DNA from: Vibrio europaeus
Lineage (GTDB): Bacteria > Pseudomonadota > Gammaproteobacteria > Enterobacterales > Vibrionaceae
Length of the DNA stretch: 64,000 bases
Direction: 5' to 3'
NCBI RefSeq assembly: GCF_001695575.1
Contig: NZ_LUAX01000007.1
Location: forward strand, 1,674,001 to 1,738,000
The notes under the pieces are model-generated. The model was not told the origin of the DNA, made no database searches, and saw only the letters and a list, made by a program, of their open reading frames with translations. Below, piece by piece: positions 41,108 to 50,514 of this stretch. Made by a program: the position numbers and the translations under genes. The first letter of the stretch is position 1. Each line of letters starts with the position of its first letter.

Positions 41108-41391
41108 GGATTAAACCCTTCAACGAACGGAACTTGGACAATTTGAGGCACTTCGTAATCATGATCTGATACGATAACTTGCTCAAGTTCCGCATAGCAC
41201 GCTTTTTTCGTTTTCATGATCAGCAAGGTTTCTTTGTCGCTACATAGAGAGCCATTCCAAACGTAATGGCTTTCAATTGGCATAGTTTGAATACAAGCAG
41301 CAAGTTGTTTGCCAAGCACCGCACTAATAATACTCTTACTGTTTTCCTGACTGTTTGTTGTCGTCAGAACAATACAAAACTGGCCACTCAT
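41071..41391 (-). CDS. cutA: Divalent-cation tolerance protein CutA
   Basis: A 106-residue trimeric signal-protein-like fold. Family pattern: QFCIVLTTTNSQENSK at the start, LGKQLAACIQTMPIESHYVWNG, KETLLIMKTKKACYAELEQ and the C-terminal YEVPQIVQVPFVEGFNPYLAWI. Its function in copper tolerance is debated. It is 9 nt downstream of helD and so co-transcribed with it; its 3' end overlaps the convergent YjdF gene by 37 nt. Confidence 0.93.
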   Translation of the reverse strand: MSGQFCIVLTTTNSQENSKSIISAVLGKQLAACIQTMPIESHYVWNGSLCSDKETLLIMKTKKACYAELEQVIVSDHDYEVPQIVQVPFVEGFNPYLAWIEENTRC

Positions 41392-41400
41392 TGCCTTCCC

Positions 41401-43461
41401 TTACTTTTGGTTGATGATTGGGTAGTCGTCATTGATTAGCTCTTTTACAAAGCTTGAACCACTTCCGGTATAAGTGATCCATACCTTTCGCTTAGCTCGC
41501 GTCATTGCAACATAGAAAAGCCGTCTTTCTTCAGCATATGGGAACTGATCGTCAGCTTGAGTTAATGCCCCATCAACATGCAGAGCTTTCACTCTGGTCG
41601 GAAACTGACCTTCATCAACGTTGAGTACGATAACGAAGTCCGCCTCTTTACCTTTACTGGCATGACAAGTCATAAATTGAATGTCCAGTAAGCCGAAACG
41701 TTTTTGCCAATCGGCTAATAGTTCAGGCTTGTGGTAGTGATTTCGACCCAGTAAAAGTACACTCTGGGTCGCTTTGGCGTTTCGATTGAGCTGATCAAGC
41801 ACCTTTTCAACGTTAGCGATAGGCGTCAGCGTCACTGCTTTCGACTTTTGCTCTTTATGACTGTTCAACTGTTTTTCTAATTGAGCAGGGTTTTGTTGCA
41901 CAAATCGATTGGCTACTTCACCGATCTGGTTATTGAATCGGTAAGTTGTATCTAAGTGATGAACGGTCGAGTGAGGGAACCGCTCTGCAAACCCTGTCGT
42001 GAGATCCACATCTGAGCCAGCAAATTGGTAGATCGATTGCCAATCATCACCCACTGCAAATAAAACGCAGCCTTGTTCTTGTTGGCAGAGTGCTTCAATC
42101 AAGGCAAGACGTTGTGGCGAGATGTCTTGATATTCGTCAACCATAATGTAACGCCAAGGTGCCTTAAACTTGCCTTTTGTAACGTATTGCGTTGCTCGCG
42201 TGATCATCAGGTTAAAATCGATATGACCTTGCTCTTTAAGCTGTTGCTGCCACGCTTGAAAACAAGGCCAAACTAAGGCGAGCTCACTGTTCAAGCGCGT
42301 ATATTCAGAATGCTCAACGAGCCTCTGCTGAATTTCTTTTTTGCTTGCACCTGTAGCTGACAGCTGCATTAGCTGCTTTTCCAACCATGCAATCAGTTTT
42401 GGGTTTTCAACATGACTGCCTAACTCATCGTCACCTGCCAAATAAGCAATAGGCCATTTTGAAAGATGTTTTTGCCAACGCTTAAAGTTAGTTGGGGTCA
42501 TCCAATGCTTTTTCAGCCAATCTATACACCAGTTTTGACGTTGATTATCATCCAGTGCTAAAGGCGAAATAGTCACGCCCTGCGACTCAACTTGGTTAAG
42601 TATCTGTAAGCCTAATTGGTGGAATGTATTAACTTTTATGCCTTCTGCACTCAAACCGATTTTGTCATTCAAGCGCTGATTCATTTCTTCAGCGGCATCT
42701 CGACCAAAGGCTAGCATCAGAATCTCTTCTGAACGGGCTAAGTGACTTTGAAGTAGATAGGCAACACGGGCAGTCAACACGCTCGTCTTGCCAGAACCCG
42801 CCCCAGCTAAGACAAGATTGTTATCATCATTAAGTAAGACGGCTCTTTTCTGCGAGTAATTTAACGGGGACGATTCTATCTGTGAGAAGAGTACTTGCCA
42901 GTTCTCAAGCTCAGTCTCCATCCACTGCTCGTTTCTTGCGCTTAACTCAGCATCGGAGCGGTTAATCCAAGGTTCAATGCAAGCCATGCGACTCGGCATG
43001 CGCAGCATCGCGTCATCGAGAGTAATCTCCATTTGGTGGAGATCATTTGTTAATTGGTCTTGCCACTTTTCAACCGTCGAATGGGTCAAAAATGAAGGTT
43101 GGATCTGAAAGCGCTGTACGCTCTCCTCCCAATGAGGCAAGTATTTGATCAGTTGCTCACATTGATTTTTATGCCAGTGTTGATAGGCAGCAACCGCATA
43201 TCTGGCAAACTCACGACATTTACTTAAAGGAAGCCCTTGCACTAACCAAGCTCTCTGCTGCCCGTCATGCTGATGAGCAAAAAACATCAAACCGCCCCAG
43301 ACGAGGCCATTCTTAACTTTTACTCGTCCACTCCAAACATTGAACGGGATATGCTCTTCGCTTGATTCCGAACTGAGTATGAGTGAGTCTGAGGTAATTT
43401 CGATGTGGTGGTATTCGTGTTGAACAAAAAACTGTGCAGTCTTGTTAGCGGTTAGCTGCAT
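41401..43461 (-). CDS. helD: DNA helicase IV (HelD, UvrD/Rep superfamily 1)
   Basis: A 686-residue 3'-5' helicase. Walker A is LVLAGAGSGKTSVLTARVAYLL, motif II is IMVDEYQDISPQR, motif III is FAVGDDWQSIYQFAGSD, motif IV-V is near FMTCHASKGKEADFVIVL, and motif VI is ERRLFYVAMTRAKRKVW. The non-catalytic N-terminal extension of about 200 residues is the mark of helicase IV rather than UvrD or Rep. It starts at ATG 43461 and leads a two-gene operon with cutA. Confidence 0.95.
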   Translation of the reverse strand: MQLTANKTAQFFVQHEYHHIEITSDSLILSSESSEEHIPFNVWSGRVKVKNGLVWGGLMFFAHQHDGQQRAWLVQGLPLSKCREFARYAVAAYQHWHKNQCEQLIKYLPHWEESVQRFQIQPSFLTHSTVEKWQDQLTNDLHQMEITLDDAMLRMPSRMACIEPWINRSDAELSARNEQWMETELENWQVLFSQIESSPLNYSQKRAVLLNDDNNLVLAGAGSGKTSVLTARVAYLLQSHLARSEEILMLAFGRDAAEEMNQRLNDKIGLSAEGIKVNTFHQLGLQILNQVESQGVTISPLALDDNQRQNWCIDWLKKHWMTPTNFKRWQKHLSKWPIAYLAGDDELGSHVENPKLIAWLEKQLMQLSATGASKKEIQQRLVEHSEYTRLNSELALVWPCFQAWQQQLKEQGHIDFNLMITRATQYVTKGKFKAPWRYIMVDEYQDISPQRLALIEALCQQEQGCVLFAVGDDWQSIYQFAGSDVDLTTGFAERFPHSTVHHLDTTYRFNNQIGEVANRFVQQNPAQLEKQLNSHKEQKSKAVTLTPIANVEKVLDQLNRNAKATQSVLLLGRNHYHKPELLADWQKRFGLLDIQFMTCHASKGKEADFVIVLNVDEGQFPTRVKALHVDGALTQADDQFPYAEERRLFYVAMTRAKRKVWITYTGSGSSFVKELINDDYPIINQK

Positions 43462-43704
43462 TCTGTTTAGCCTATAATCTGTCTTATCAGCATCATAACT
43501 TAATTACTTATCCTTGTTATAAGTTTCCGGAAAATTTTCTCGTTAAGGTCTTTGTTTTAAACCATAATTTGATCAATTTAATAGGGTCAACCCGTTTGTT
43601 GTTCAAAAGTTCCGCAAACTCTCTGGTATCTTTATTTAGATCAGGTCGCTACCATATAAGGCATGCTAATTTAGCTCCACTTGCGAATACAAAGTTATCT
43701 GATA

Positions 43705-45870
43705 GTGAATTTATATAGTCAGCTCCGCCACTACTGGGCAAACAAAACATTTAACTATAGCCTTCTTATTCTCGTTACCCTTTTAGGCGTAGTGGTACCA
43801 ACATGGTACTTGCAACTCAATACACTTATCGTTCCTTTGATTCTGGGTATTATCGCTGCTGCACTTGCAGAGAGTGACGACAGTTTCACCGGCAGACTAA
43901 AGTCCCAGTCGTTAACGCTGATCTGTTTTGCCATCGCTGCTCTTTCTATCGAGATGTTGTTTGCTACACCTTGGCTATTCGCAATCGGATTGTTTATTTC
44001 GACGTTCGGTTTCATCATGCTGGGTGCTGTCGGTCCAAGATACGCCAGTATCGCTTTTGGTTCTCTGCTCATTGCTATCTATACCATGTTAGGCGCACAT
44101 GAGAGTACCAATGTCTGGTTTCAACCGCTTATGCTTCTTACCGGCGCAGCTTGGTACTATTTCGTTTCAATGGTATGGCATGCACTGTGGCCTATGCAGC
44201 CTGTTCAGCAAAGTTTGGCAAACGTATTTTTGCAGCTAGCTAACTATCTTGATTCAAAGAGTCAGCTGTTCTATCCCGTCTCAAACCTCAAGCCACAACC
44301 CCATCGAATTGAAGAAGCAAGGCTCAATGCCGCGACGGTTAATGCCCTTAACTCTTGTAAGGCAACGTTTTTAACTCGCTCTAAACGAGGGCATGTAGAC
44401 GGTGCCAGTGACCGTTTTTTGAATACTTACTTTCTTGCTCAAGATATTCATGAGCGAATCAGTTCGACTCACTATCGCTATCAAGAGCTTGCAGAGCATT
44501 TTGAACGCTTTGATGTTCTGTTTCGGTTTAAACACTTGCTACAAAACCAAGCAACGTCGTGCCGCGAGATTGCTGAAGCGATAAGACTCGGTAAAGAGTA
44601 TCAGCATAACGATGACTCTGTTTTTGCGCTTGATGAGCTGCAAAACTCACTAACCTATCTCCAAGACCAACAAAACCCAAAATGGCGTTCACTACTTGCG
44701 CAGCTCGGTTACCTGTTTAATAACTTAGCGACCGTTGAAAAACAGCTTAGTAATGTCAATAACCCAGACACCAACAAACTTGAAGAAGACGTTTTAGACG
44801 ATACAGAGGCACACACATTAAAGGTGATGTGGCAGCGAGTAAAATCTAACTTCACTAAAGACTCTATGCTGTTTAGGCATGCAGTGAGGATGTCAATTGC
44901 ACTGACCCTTGGTTATGGCATTATCCAGCTTTTTGGCATTGAGCGCGGTTACTGGATTCTGCTAACAACACTGTTTGTTTGTCAGCCCAACTACAGTGCC
45001 ACGAGGCAAAAACTGGTTGCGCGCGTTCTCGGGACGTTTGCAGGCATTGTTATCGGTGTACCGCTATTAACCCTCTTTCCCTCGCAAGAGAGCCAATTGC
45101 TACTCGTTGTGGTTTCGGGCGTCGCCTTCTTTGCCTTTAGGCTCGCAAATTACGGCTATGCGACAGGTTTTATCACGGTGCTAGTGCTGTTCTGCTTCAA
45201 CCAACTTGGGCAAGGCTTTGATGTTATTCTTCCGCGTATCGCTGATACCATAGTCGGTTGTATTCTCGCGGTTGCGGCAGTGACCTTTATTCTTCCTGAT
45301 TGGCAGTCAAAACGCCTGCACAAAGTGATGGCCGACGCTATTGCGGCTAATCAACACTACCTTGGGCAGATTATTGGCCAATATCGAGTGGGTAAAAAAG
45401 ACAGTTTGACTTACCGTGTGTCTAGACGAAACGCGCACAATCAAGATGCGAACTTGACCACGGCAATTAGTAACATGCTTGCCGAGCCCGGTCGTTATGT
45501 TTCCGCCATTGATGAAAGCTACCGTTTCTTGACATTGAACCACGCCCTGCTGAGCTATATCTCTGCCTTAGGCGCGCACAGAACACGTATCGCTGACGAG
45601 GAGACTCATAAGTTGATCCTTGATGCTCATAGAGTGATCCACCAGCACTTAAACGTGTTATTTACTCAATTAAACGAGCACTGCGATACCTGTGATACCG
45701 CAGACATTGACGATCCAGTGCTAGAGCAGCGCCTCGCCGAGTGGCGTGAAGAGGATGACAGTTCTGTACGTATGGTTTTGCAACAATTGCATCTGGTTTA
45801 TCGGATGCTGCCAGAATTGCACTCCCTAGCCAGCAAGTTTGCAGTGCGCGTAGCGCATAAGTCGAATTAA
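43705..45870 (+). CDS. yccS: YccS family inner-membrane transporter (FUSC)
   Basis: This 721-residue protein has two blocks of about five or six helices (first from YSLLILVTLLGVVVPTWYLQ; second from IALTLGYGIIQLFGIERGYW), each followed by a soluble helical domain. This is the YccS/YhfK, aromatic-acid-exporter-like plan. WILLTTLFVCQPNYSATRQKL and RVLGTFAGIVIGVPLL are family hallmarks. Start: no ATG is near; GTG 43705 gives MNLYSQLRHYWANK, a normal YccS N-terminus, and TTG 43681 would add eight residues. Neither has a strong Shine-Dalgarno. The substrate is unknown. Confidence 0.88.
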   Translation: MNLYSQLRHYWANKTFNYSLLILVTLLGVVVPTWYLQLNTLIVPLILGIIAAALAESDDSFTGRLKSQSLTLICFAIAALSIEMLFATPWLFAIGLFISTFGFIMLGAVGPRYASIAFGSLLIAIYTMLGAHESTNVWFQPLMLLTGAAWYYFVSMVWHALWPMQPVQQSLANVFLQLANYLDSKSQLFYPVSNLKPQPHRIEEARLNAATVNALNSCKATFLTRSKRGHVDGASDRFLNTYFLAQDIHERISSTHYRYQELAEHFERFDVLFRFKHLLQNQATSCREIAEAIRLGKEYQHNDDSVFALDELQNSLTYLQDQQNPKWRSLLAQLGYLFNNLATVEKQLSNVNNPDTNKLEEDVLDDTEAHTLKVMWQRVKSNFTKDSMLFRHAVRMSIALTLGYGIIQLFGIERGYWILLTTLFVCQPNYSATRQKLVARVLGTFAGIVIGVPLLTLFPSQESQLLLVVVSGVAFFAFRLANYGYATGFITVLVLFCFNQLGQGFDVILPRIADTIVGCILAVAAVTFILPDWQSKRLHKVMADAIAANQHYLGQIIGQYRVGKKDSLTYRVSRRNAHNQDANLTTAISNMLAEPGRYVSAIDESYRFLTLNHALLSYISALGAHRTRIADEETHKLILDAHRVIHQHLNVLFTQLNEHCDTCDTADIDDPVLEQRLAEWREEDDSSVRMVLQQLHLVYRMLPELHSLASKFAVRVAHKSN

Positions 45871-46075
45871 TAACAGCCAAACTTGGTATTTTAATTACAC
45901 AAATTTCCGTAGCTGCTTACTTACTCTTAACATGCCCTGACATTGTTCGGACAAAAAACCGACAGTGTCAAAATAAACTAATCTGTAAGGTTATTCGTAC
46001 GAGAGTAAGGCGATGAAAGGAGACATCTCTTACCTGTATAAATCTGATACATCAACGATTAGCAGGTGCAACAAC

Positions 46076-46237
46076 ATGACTCCACAACAGTTTGAAGCAA
46101 TGAGAGCGCAGCTCAAATCACTCACTCCTCAGCAACTGAGAATGCTAAGAGGTGAAATAAACAATAAACTCGATTCTGACGATAGAGTAGTCGTGAATGA
46201 TGAAGAGTTAAAAATGATATCGAGCCTATTTTCATAG
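46076..46237 (+). CDS. Small hypothetical protein, 53 residues
   Basis: A short charged protein: MTPQQFEAMRAQLKSL, then TPQQLRMLRGEINNKLDSDD and a C-terminal NDEELKMISSLFS. It has two tandem TPQQ...R helices, no membrane segment and no recognisable family. AGCAGGTG precedes the ATG. A longer form of 74 residues could start at ATG 46013, after GAGAGTAAGG. It lies between yccS and another small gene on the same strand. Codon use looks like neighbouring genes, which supports coding. Confidence 0.55.
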   Translation: MTPQQFEAMRAQLKSLTPQQLRMLRGEINNKLDSDDRVVVNDEELKMISSLFS

Positions 46238-46290
46238 CACAACTTGCTCAAAATGCAATCACGCCTTAAGCTTAAATTAAGGAGGTGCTT

Positions 46291-46572
46291 ATGCCTGTTT
46301 CTTCTGTTCAATCTGGTTATCAAATCATTGATATGTCGTCTAAGATGGCCGAAGACGCTGCGCATGAGATACAACGTAGTCAACAACTCCAACCCATGCC
46401 AAAAGACAATACCTACGACTTCAATCAAGTAGAGTTTAAAGTTACCCCTCCACCATCAAATATTGATTCTCTGACGCAACTGAGCAGTGCCGAGCAGTAT
46501 AGTAAAATTGGTACCAATGTTATCCAACGAGATCAGGAAATGATTGGGACACTGTTAGATATTCATGTTTAG
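46291..46572 (+). CDS. Small protein, 93 residues, with flagellar-rod-like C-terminal helix
   Basis: A very strong Shine-Dalgarno (AAGGAGGT) lies 5-6 nt before the ATG. The protein starts MPVSSVQSGYQIIDMSSK, has a helical N-terminal half, a Pro-rich centre (KVTPPPSN) and a C-terminal helix YSKIGTNVIQRDQEMIGTLLDIHV (in pieces). That end resembles the C-terminal heptads of flagellar rod/hook proteins and of a group of short Vibrio and Shewanella proteins ending in ADETLGTLID-type motifs. The function is unknown and the flagellar link is inference. It lies 89 nt before the HMG-CoA reductase gene. Confidence 0.65.
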   Translation: MPVSSVQSGYQIIDMSSKMAEDAAHEIQRSQQLQPMPKDNTYDFNQVEFKVTPPPSNIDSLTQLSSAEQYSKIGTNVIQRDQEMIGTLLDIHV

Positions 46573-46660
46573 CGACGAAATTGTAGCAATCCGTTAAGCA
46601 AGCATTGTTTTCCCTACTCCATACGCTAGAATGCACACAAATTTATCGCTTTAAGTCGCA

Positions 46661-47920
46661 ATGCCGAAATTAAATCTTTCTCGCCAAGATAAAACTCTTT
46701 TCACTCAACCCGACTCCGACGGGCCTACATTAGAACAAAAACTCAGTCCGCATTTTGAACGCTCTTCGTTAAGGCTAACGCCAAGCCCATATATATCTGA
46801 GAAGGCTATTGCCAAACGCTGGTCTAAGCTAGACCATTTAACGCAACAAGAGCTGCTACTCGACAAACAAACTTTAGCTCATGCGGAGCTGTACAATAAG
46901 AATATCGAACACTTTATTGGTACTGTGAAGTTGCCAGTCGGTGTTGCCGGGCCTTTGCGAGTCAATGGCCTTCATGCTAATGATGATTACCTTGTTCCAC
47001 TTGCGACAACCGAAGCAGCACTAGTGGCTTCATACAACCGCGGTGCCCAATTGATTACTCAAGCGGGTGGCGCAAGCGCGATGTTAATCAATGAAGGGGT
47101 AACACGCACTCCAGTGTTTGTGTTTGACTCGTTAGTCGATGCAGGTCAGTTTGTGGCGTGGGTTGTAACTCAGTACGAGCATTTTAAGCATCTTGCCGAG
47201 TCGACGACATCTCACGGAAAATTGCACGATATTAACGTCAATATCGAAGGTAACCATGTCTACCTGGTGTTTGAGTACCATACTGGTGATGCTTCGGGTC
47301 AAAATATGGTCACGATCGCAACCAATGAAGTTTACCACTATATTTTGGGCCACTCGCCGATTGAGCCAAGAGAAGCGTTCCTAGATGGCAACTTGTCTGG
47401 TGATAAAAAGCCAAACTCTCATACCTTGCGCCATGTTCGCGGAAAGAAGGTGACGGCAGAGATCCATCTAGATAAAGCTCTGGTTGAGAAATACCTCCAT
47501 ACTACGCCAGAAAAAATGACACGTTTTGGTCAAGTCACGACAACGGGCTCAGCCCTTAGTGGTGGTATTGGTGTCAATGCACATTATGCCAATGCATTGG
47601 CTGCTTTCTATATTGCCTGTGGTCAAGACGCAGCATGTGTTGCTGAGTCCGCAGTGGGTATCACTCGTATGGAAGTGAATCAAGAGGGTGGTTTGTACGC
47701 TTCCGTTACCTTACCTAACTTAATGGTTGGTACGGTTGGTGGAGGGACAGGGTTGCCTACACAGAAAGCTTGCTTAGACATTATGGGGTTACACGGTAAC
47801 GGAAAAGCAAAAGCGTTAGCGGAAGTGGCTGCAGTTTTATGCTTGGCAGGTGAACTCTCTATCGTAGGTGCATTTTGCGCTGATCATTTCTCTCGCGCTC
47901 ATCAGAAGCTTGCTCGATAG
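46661..47920 (+). CDS. Hydroxymethylglutaryl-CoA reductase, class I
   Basis: This 419-residue enzyme reduces HMG-CoA to mevalonate. Class I character is clear from HFIGTVKLPVGVAGPL. The catalytic residues appear complete: Glu118 in ATTEAALVAS, Lys249 in GDKKPN, Asp323 in CGQDAAC and C-terminal His414 in SRAHQKL. The GTVGGGTGLPTQ motif is intact. The cofactor loop, usually DAMGMNM, reads DASGQNM (210-216). There is no membrane anchor. The rest of a mevalonate pathway is not in this window, and Vibrio normally make isoprenoids by the MEP route, so the role is unclear. V. cholerae carries a homologue on chromosome II. Confidence 0.9.
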   Translation: MPKLNLSRQDKTLFTQPDSDGPTLEQKLSPHFERSSLRLTPSPYISEKAIAKRWSKLDHLTQQELLLDKQTLAHAELYNKNIEHFIGTVKLPVGVAGPLRVNGLHANDDYLVPLATTEAALVASYNRGAQLITQAGGASAMLINEGVTRTPVFVFDSLVDAGQFVAWVVTQYEHFKHLAESTTSHGKLHDINVNIEGNHVYLVFEYHTGDASGQNMVTIATNEVYHYILGHSPIEPREAFLDGNLSGDKKPNSHTLRHVRGKKVTAEIHLDKALVEKYLHTTPEKMTRFGQVTTTGSALSGGIGVNAHYANALAAFYIACGQDAACVAESAVGITRMEVNQEGGLYASVTLPNLMVGTVGGGTGLPTQKACLDIMGLHGNGKAKALAEVAAVLCLAGELSIVGAFCADHFSRAHQKLAR

Positions 47921-47933
47921 ACACTGGCATTTT

Positions 47934-47960
47934 AGGGTGCTCCTTTGTAAGTAGCGCCCT
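47934..47960. other. Weak hairpin between convergent HMG-CoA reductase and luxQ genes
   Basis: AGGGTGCT and AGCGCCCT pair with one wobble around an 11-nt loop. There is no T tract on either side, so termination here is doubtful. Confidence 0.3.
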
Positions 47961-47967
47961 GTTAATG

Positions 47968-50514
47968 CTATTCCACCAACGAGTAATGGTGCTCTTTAAA
48001 GTAGATGAAGGCTTTGTTCAATGCCGCTTCTTTGATTGGTTTTACAATCACGTAGTTTGCCCCGGCCCGTAAAAACTCTTTTTTCGTTTCTTGCATACCA
48101 TCTGCAGTACAAGCATAGATTGGCACGCTAAGACCCAAGTCATTACGAATAATTTCAGTCGCTTCAATACCGCCTAAATTGGGCAGTTGGTTATCCATTA
48201 ACACCAAAGCAATCGATGTATCTGTCTTAAGTAGATCAATGGCATTGATCCCGTCTTCTACCCAAGTCACTTTCATCCCATACTTTTCACAGAAAGCCTT
48301 AGCAATGAAGGCATTGGTGTGATTATCTTCCACCAAAAGTACATGAAGCGCTTCACTAAACAAAGTCGCGGGATCAGCCTCAAGCCCTCCTCCACTCACC
48401 ACTTTTTCAGTACCAATTTGCAGAGGCACACTGACAGTGAATCGGGTTCCTTTACCAACAACACTGTCTACGCTAACTTCGCCTTCCATCAGATTCACAA
48501 GGCTGTGGACGATGGCCAAACCTAAACCGCTTCCTCCGTATTCACGTGTGGTAGTCGCTTCTGCTTGTACAAAAGGTTCAAAAATGTCCTTTAGGCGTTT
48601 TTGATCAATACCAATACCGGAATCCTGAATATCAATCGTGAATATGCAGCCGCCATTTTTACGTTCACGACTCAAAACGATGCGCACGCTGCCCTCATGA
48701 GTAAACTTAACGGCATTGCTGACAAGGTTGAAGATAATCTGATTTAAGCGCACTTGATCACTGTACACCCATAAGTCATCTTCGATATTGCTCTCTACAA
48801 CGAAATCAACTTCTTTGCTGTCACAAAGTGGCTTAAATATCTTGTCTACGGTACTTGTTAGCTCAATCAGCCTGAAGGCACTCTTCTCAATGTGGAACTT
48901 ACCTTGCTCTATTTTGGAGAAATCAAGAATATCATTGAGCACCGCTAACAAATGTTCGCCGCTGTTACACAAAATATCCATATGTTCGACATCTTGTTCA
49001 CTCTCCATTTTGCCTTTTAGCAACTGAGATACGCCGAGTATCCCATTTAGCGGCGTTCTTAACTCATGACTCATTCGGGCTAGAAAGTCTGCCCGTGCTC
49101 GTGCCGACTCTTCAGCCTGCTCACGGGCCGCTTCACTTTGACGTTCAGCTTCAATAAAGCTGGTAATGTCTTGTCCCTGCGCCATGATATGAGTGATGTG
49201 ATTGTCGCTGGAGATAGGTGATAAGTTCCAACGAAATGTCTTATTCGCGATGGTGGTGTTAATGCCTGTCAGTGTCGCCCCTTGCGCGCACATTCGGATA
49301 TGTGGTTTTAAGCTGTCAATGAGTTGTTGCTGCGCTTGCCCGCGACGAAATGACCTCTCAGCCGCAGGATTAAATCGATTCAGCTCTCCATTAGCATCCC
49401 ACAAGGTAATCGGTGACAAGGAAAAATTAAACAATTCAGTAAACTGTTTCTCTTGTTCATGCAGTCGCTTAAAGGAGCGTTCAAACGAATTTCCGATTTG
49501 ATCAAACTCTTCAATACTCGAACCGACAAACTTACTGACCTTCTGCTCCTGAATGGTCGCATCGGTATAATGCATCAAACTTTGTAGTTCATTCGATACT
49601 CTTTTACCTAACCAAACTCGTGTGTAGACGGCAATGCAAATGACCAGCATTGCAGTAATCGTGATCCAAATATAATGACTTCGAACAAACGTCATCACAT
49701 GTTCATTGCTTTGCACCGTGTAAACGGAAAGAAAAGTCGGAACATTGTTTACCGTTAAGTCCGTTCTAGACACCATATAACGGCTTGCATTGAGTGACTT
49801 TGAAGCTTGTTCTAACCACTCAATGTGTTTCGTACTCTGTTTTTTTGTATTTGTCGCGATAACCTCAGAACCCACAGCCAATAAAATCTCGTCAGCGTTC
49901 CCTCCTTTCGCAATTGCGTTTACCAGCGAAAAGTTATTATTGAGTACGATCCCGATGTAAAGGTGACCAACAACCTCACCAGAGTTGATATCCACTATCG
50001 CCGTACGACGCATACCGAGGTAGCGTACGCCGAGAGTTGATGGCGTCTGTGAAATATGCCAATCCGGGCCAGTCATCATCTCCTTACTTAAATGATTAAT
50101 CTGACTCATGGATATGCCATAAAACTGATAGTTGCCATCATCCCAAATTAGTTCGTTTCCGCTTCTTATATAGCGAAAATCTGGCGCGACATCAGGTGAG
50201 AGCTGATCAATGCTGTTGAAAAATCGATCTAGTGAGTGTACGTCTTGTTCTTGGGTTCCCTCTACCAACAATTTATTTCGACTATAGCTATCTTGTGTAA
50301 TTTCTAGAGATTTGACTCTAAGATTAAATATCTCTTGAACAAGGCTTTTCGTCTGTTGTTTAGTTCGAGCAACTTCTTGCTCAACAACATCACGATTAAC
50401 CTGATAGTTCTGAAGGACTATCACCACGATCAATACACCAATACAAAGAAAAATTGAATTGGTCAGTATGGTCGCTAGTTGGCGCTTTCTGCCTTGTTCT
50501 TTATTTAATCGCAT
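47968..50514 (-). CDS. luxQ: Autoinducer 2 sensor hybrid kinase/phosphatase LuxQ
   Basis: An 848-residue hybrid sensor. TM1 lies at about 17-35, the periplasmic tandem-PAS sensor at about 40-278 and TM2 at about 281-297. A cytoplasmic PAS follows (FNFSLSPITLWDANGELNRF, about 361-440). The HisKA helix contains ARMSHELRTPLNG with His483, the HATPase contains YGGSGLGLAI, and a C-terminal receiver has LLVEDNHTN and the phospho-Asp in LVLMDNQLPN. LuxQ reads AI-2-bound LuxP and feeds phosphate through LuxU to LuxO. The start ATG overlaps the luxP stop by one base (TAATG), so the sensor pair is translationally coupled. The length is close to V. harveyi LuxQ. Confidence 0.95.
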   Translation of the reverse strand: MRLNKEQGRKRQLATILTNSIFLCIGVLIVVIVLQNYQVNRDVVEQEVARTKQQTKSLVQEIFNLRVKSLEITQDSYSRNKLLVEGTQEQDVHSLDRFFNSIDQLSPDVAPDFRYIRSGNELIWDDGNYQFYGISMSQINHLSKEMMTGPDWHISQTPSTLGVRYLGMRRTAIVDINSGEVVGHLYIGIVLNNNFSLVNAIAKGGNADEILLAVGSEVIATNTKKQSTKHIEWLEQASKSLNASRYMVSRTDLTVNNVPTFLSVYTVQSNEHVMTFVRSHYIWITITAMLVICIAVYTRVWLGKRVSNELQSLMHYTDATIQEQKVSKFVGSSIEEFDQIGNSFERSFKRLHEQEKQFTELFNFSLSPITLWDANGELNRFNPAAERSFRRGQAQQQLIDSLKPHIRMCAQGATLTGINTTIANKTFRWNLSPISSDNHITHIMAQGQDITSFIEAERQSEAAREQAEESARARADFLARMSHELRTPLNGILGVSQLLKGKMESEQDVEHMDILCNSGEHLLAVLNDILDFSKIEQGKFHIEKSAFRLIELTSTVDKIFKPLCDSKEVDFVVESNIEDDLWVYSDQVRLNQIIFNLVSNAVKFTHEGSVRIVLSRERKNGGCIFTIDIQDSGIGIDQKRLKDIFEPFVQAEATTTREYGGSGLGLAIVHSLVNLMEGEVSVDSVVGKGTRFTVSVPLQIGTEKVVSGGGLEADPATLFSEALHVLLVEDNHTNAFIAKAFCEKYGMKVTWVEDGINAIDLLKTDTSIALVLMDNQLPNLGGIEATEIIRNDLGLSVPIYACTADGMQETKKEFLRAGANYVIVKPIKEAALNKAFIYFKEHHYSLVE

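Noticed and set aside
43571..43578. TTGATCAA upstream of yccS as an FNR site
   Set aside because: The half-sites are fused without the four-base spacer required by FNR.
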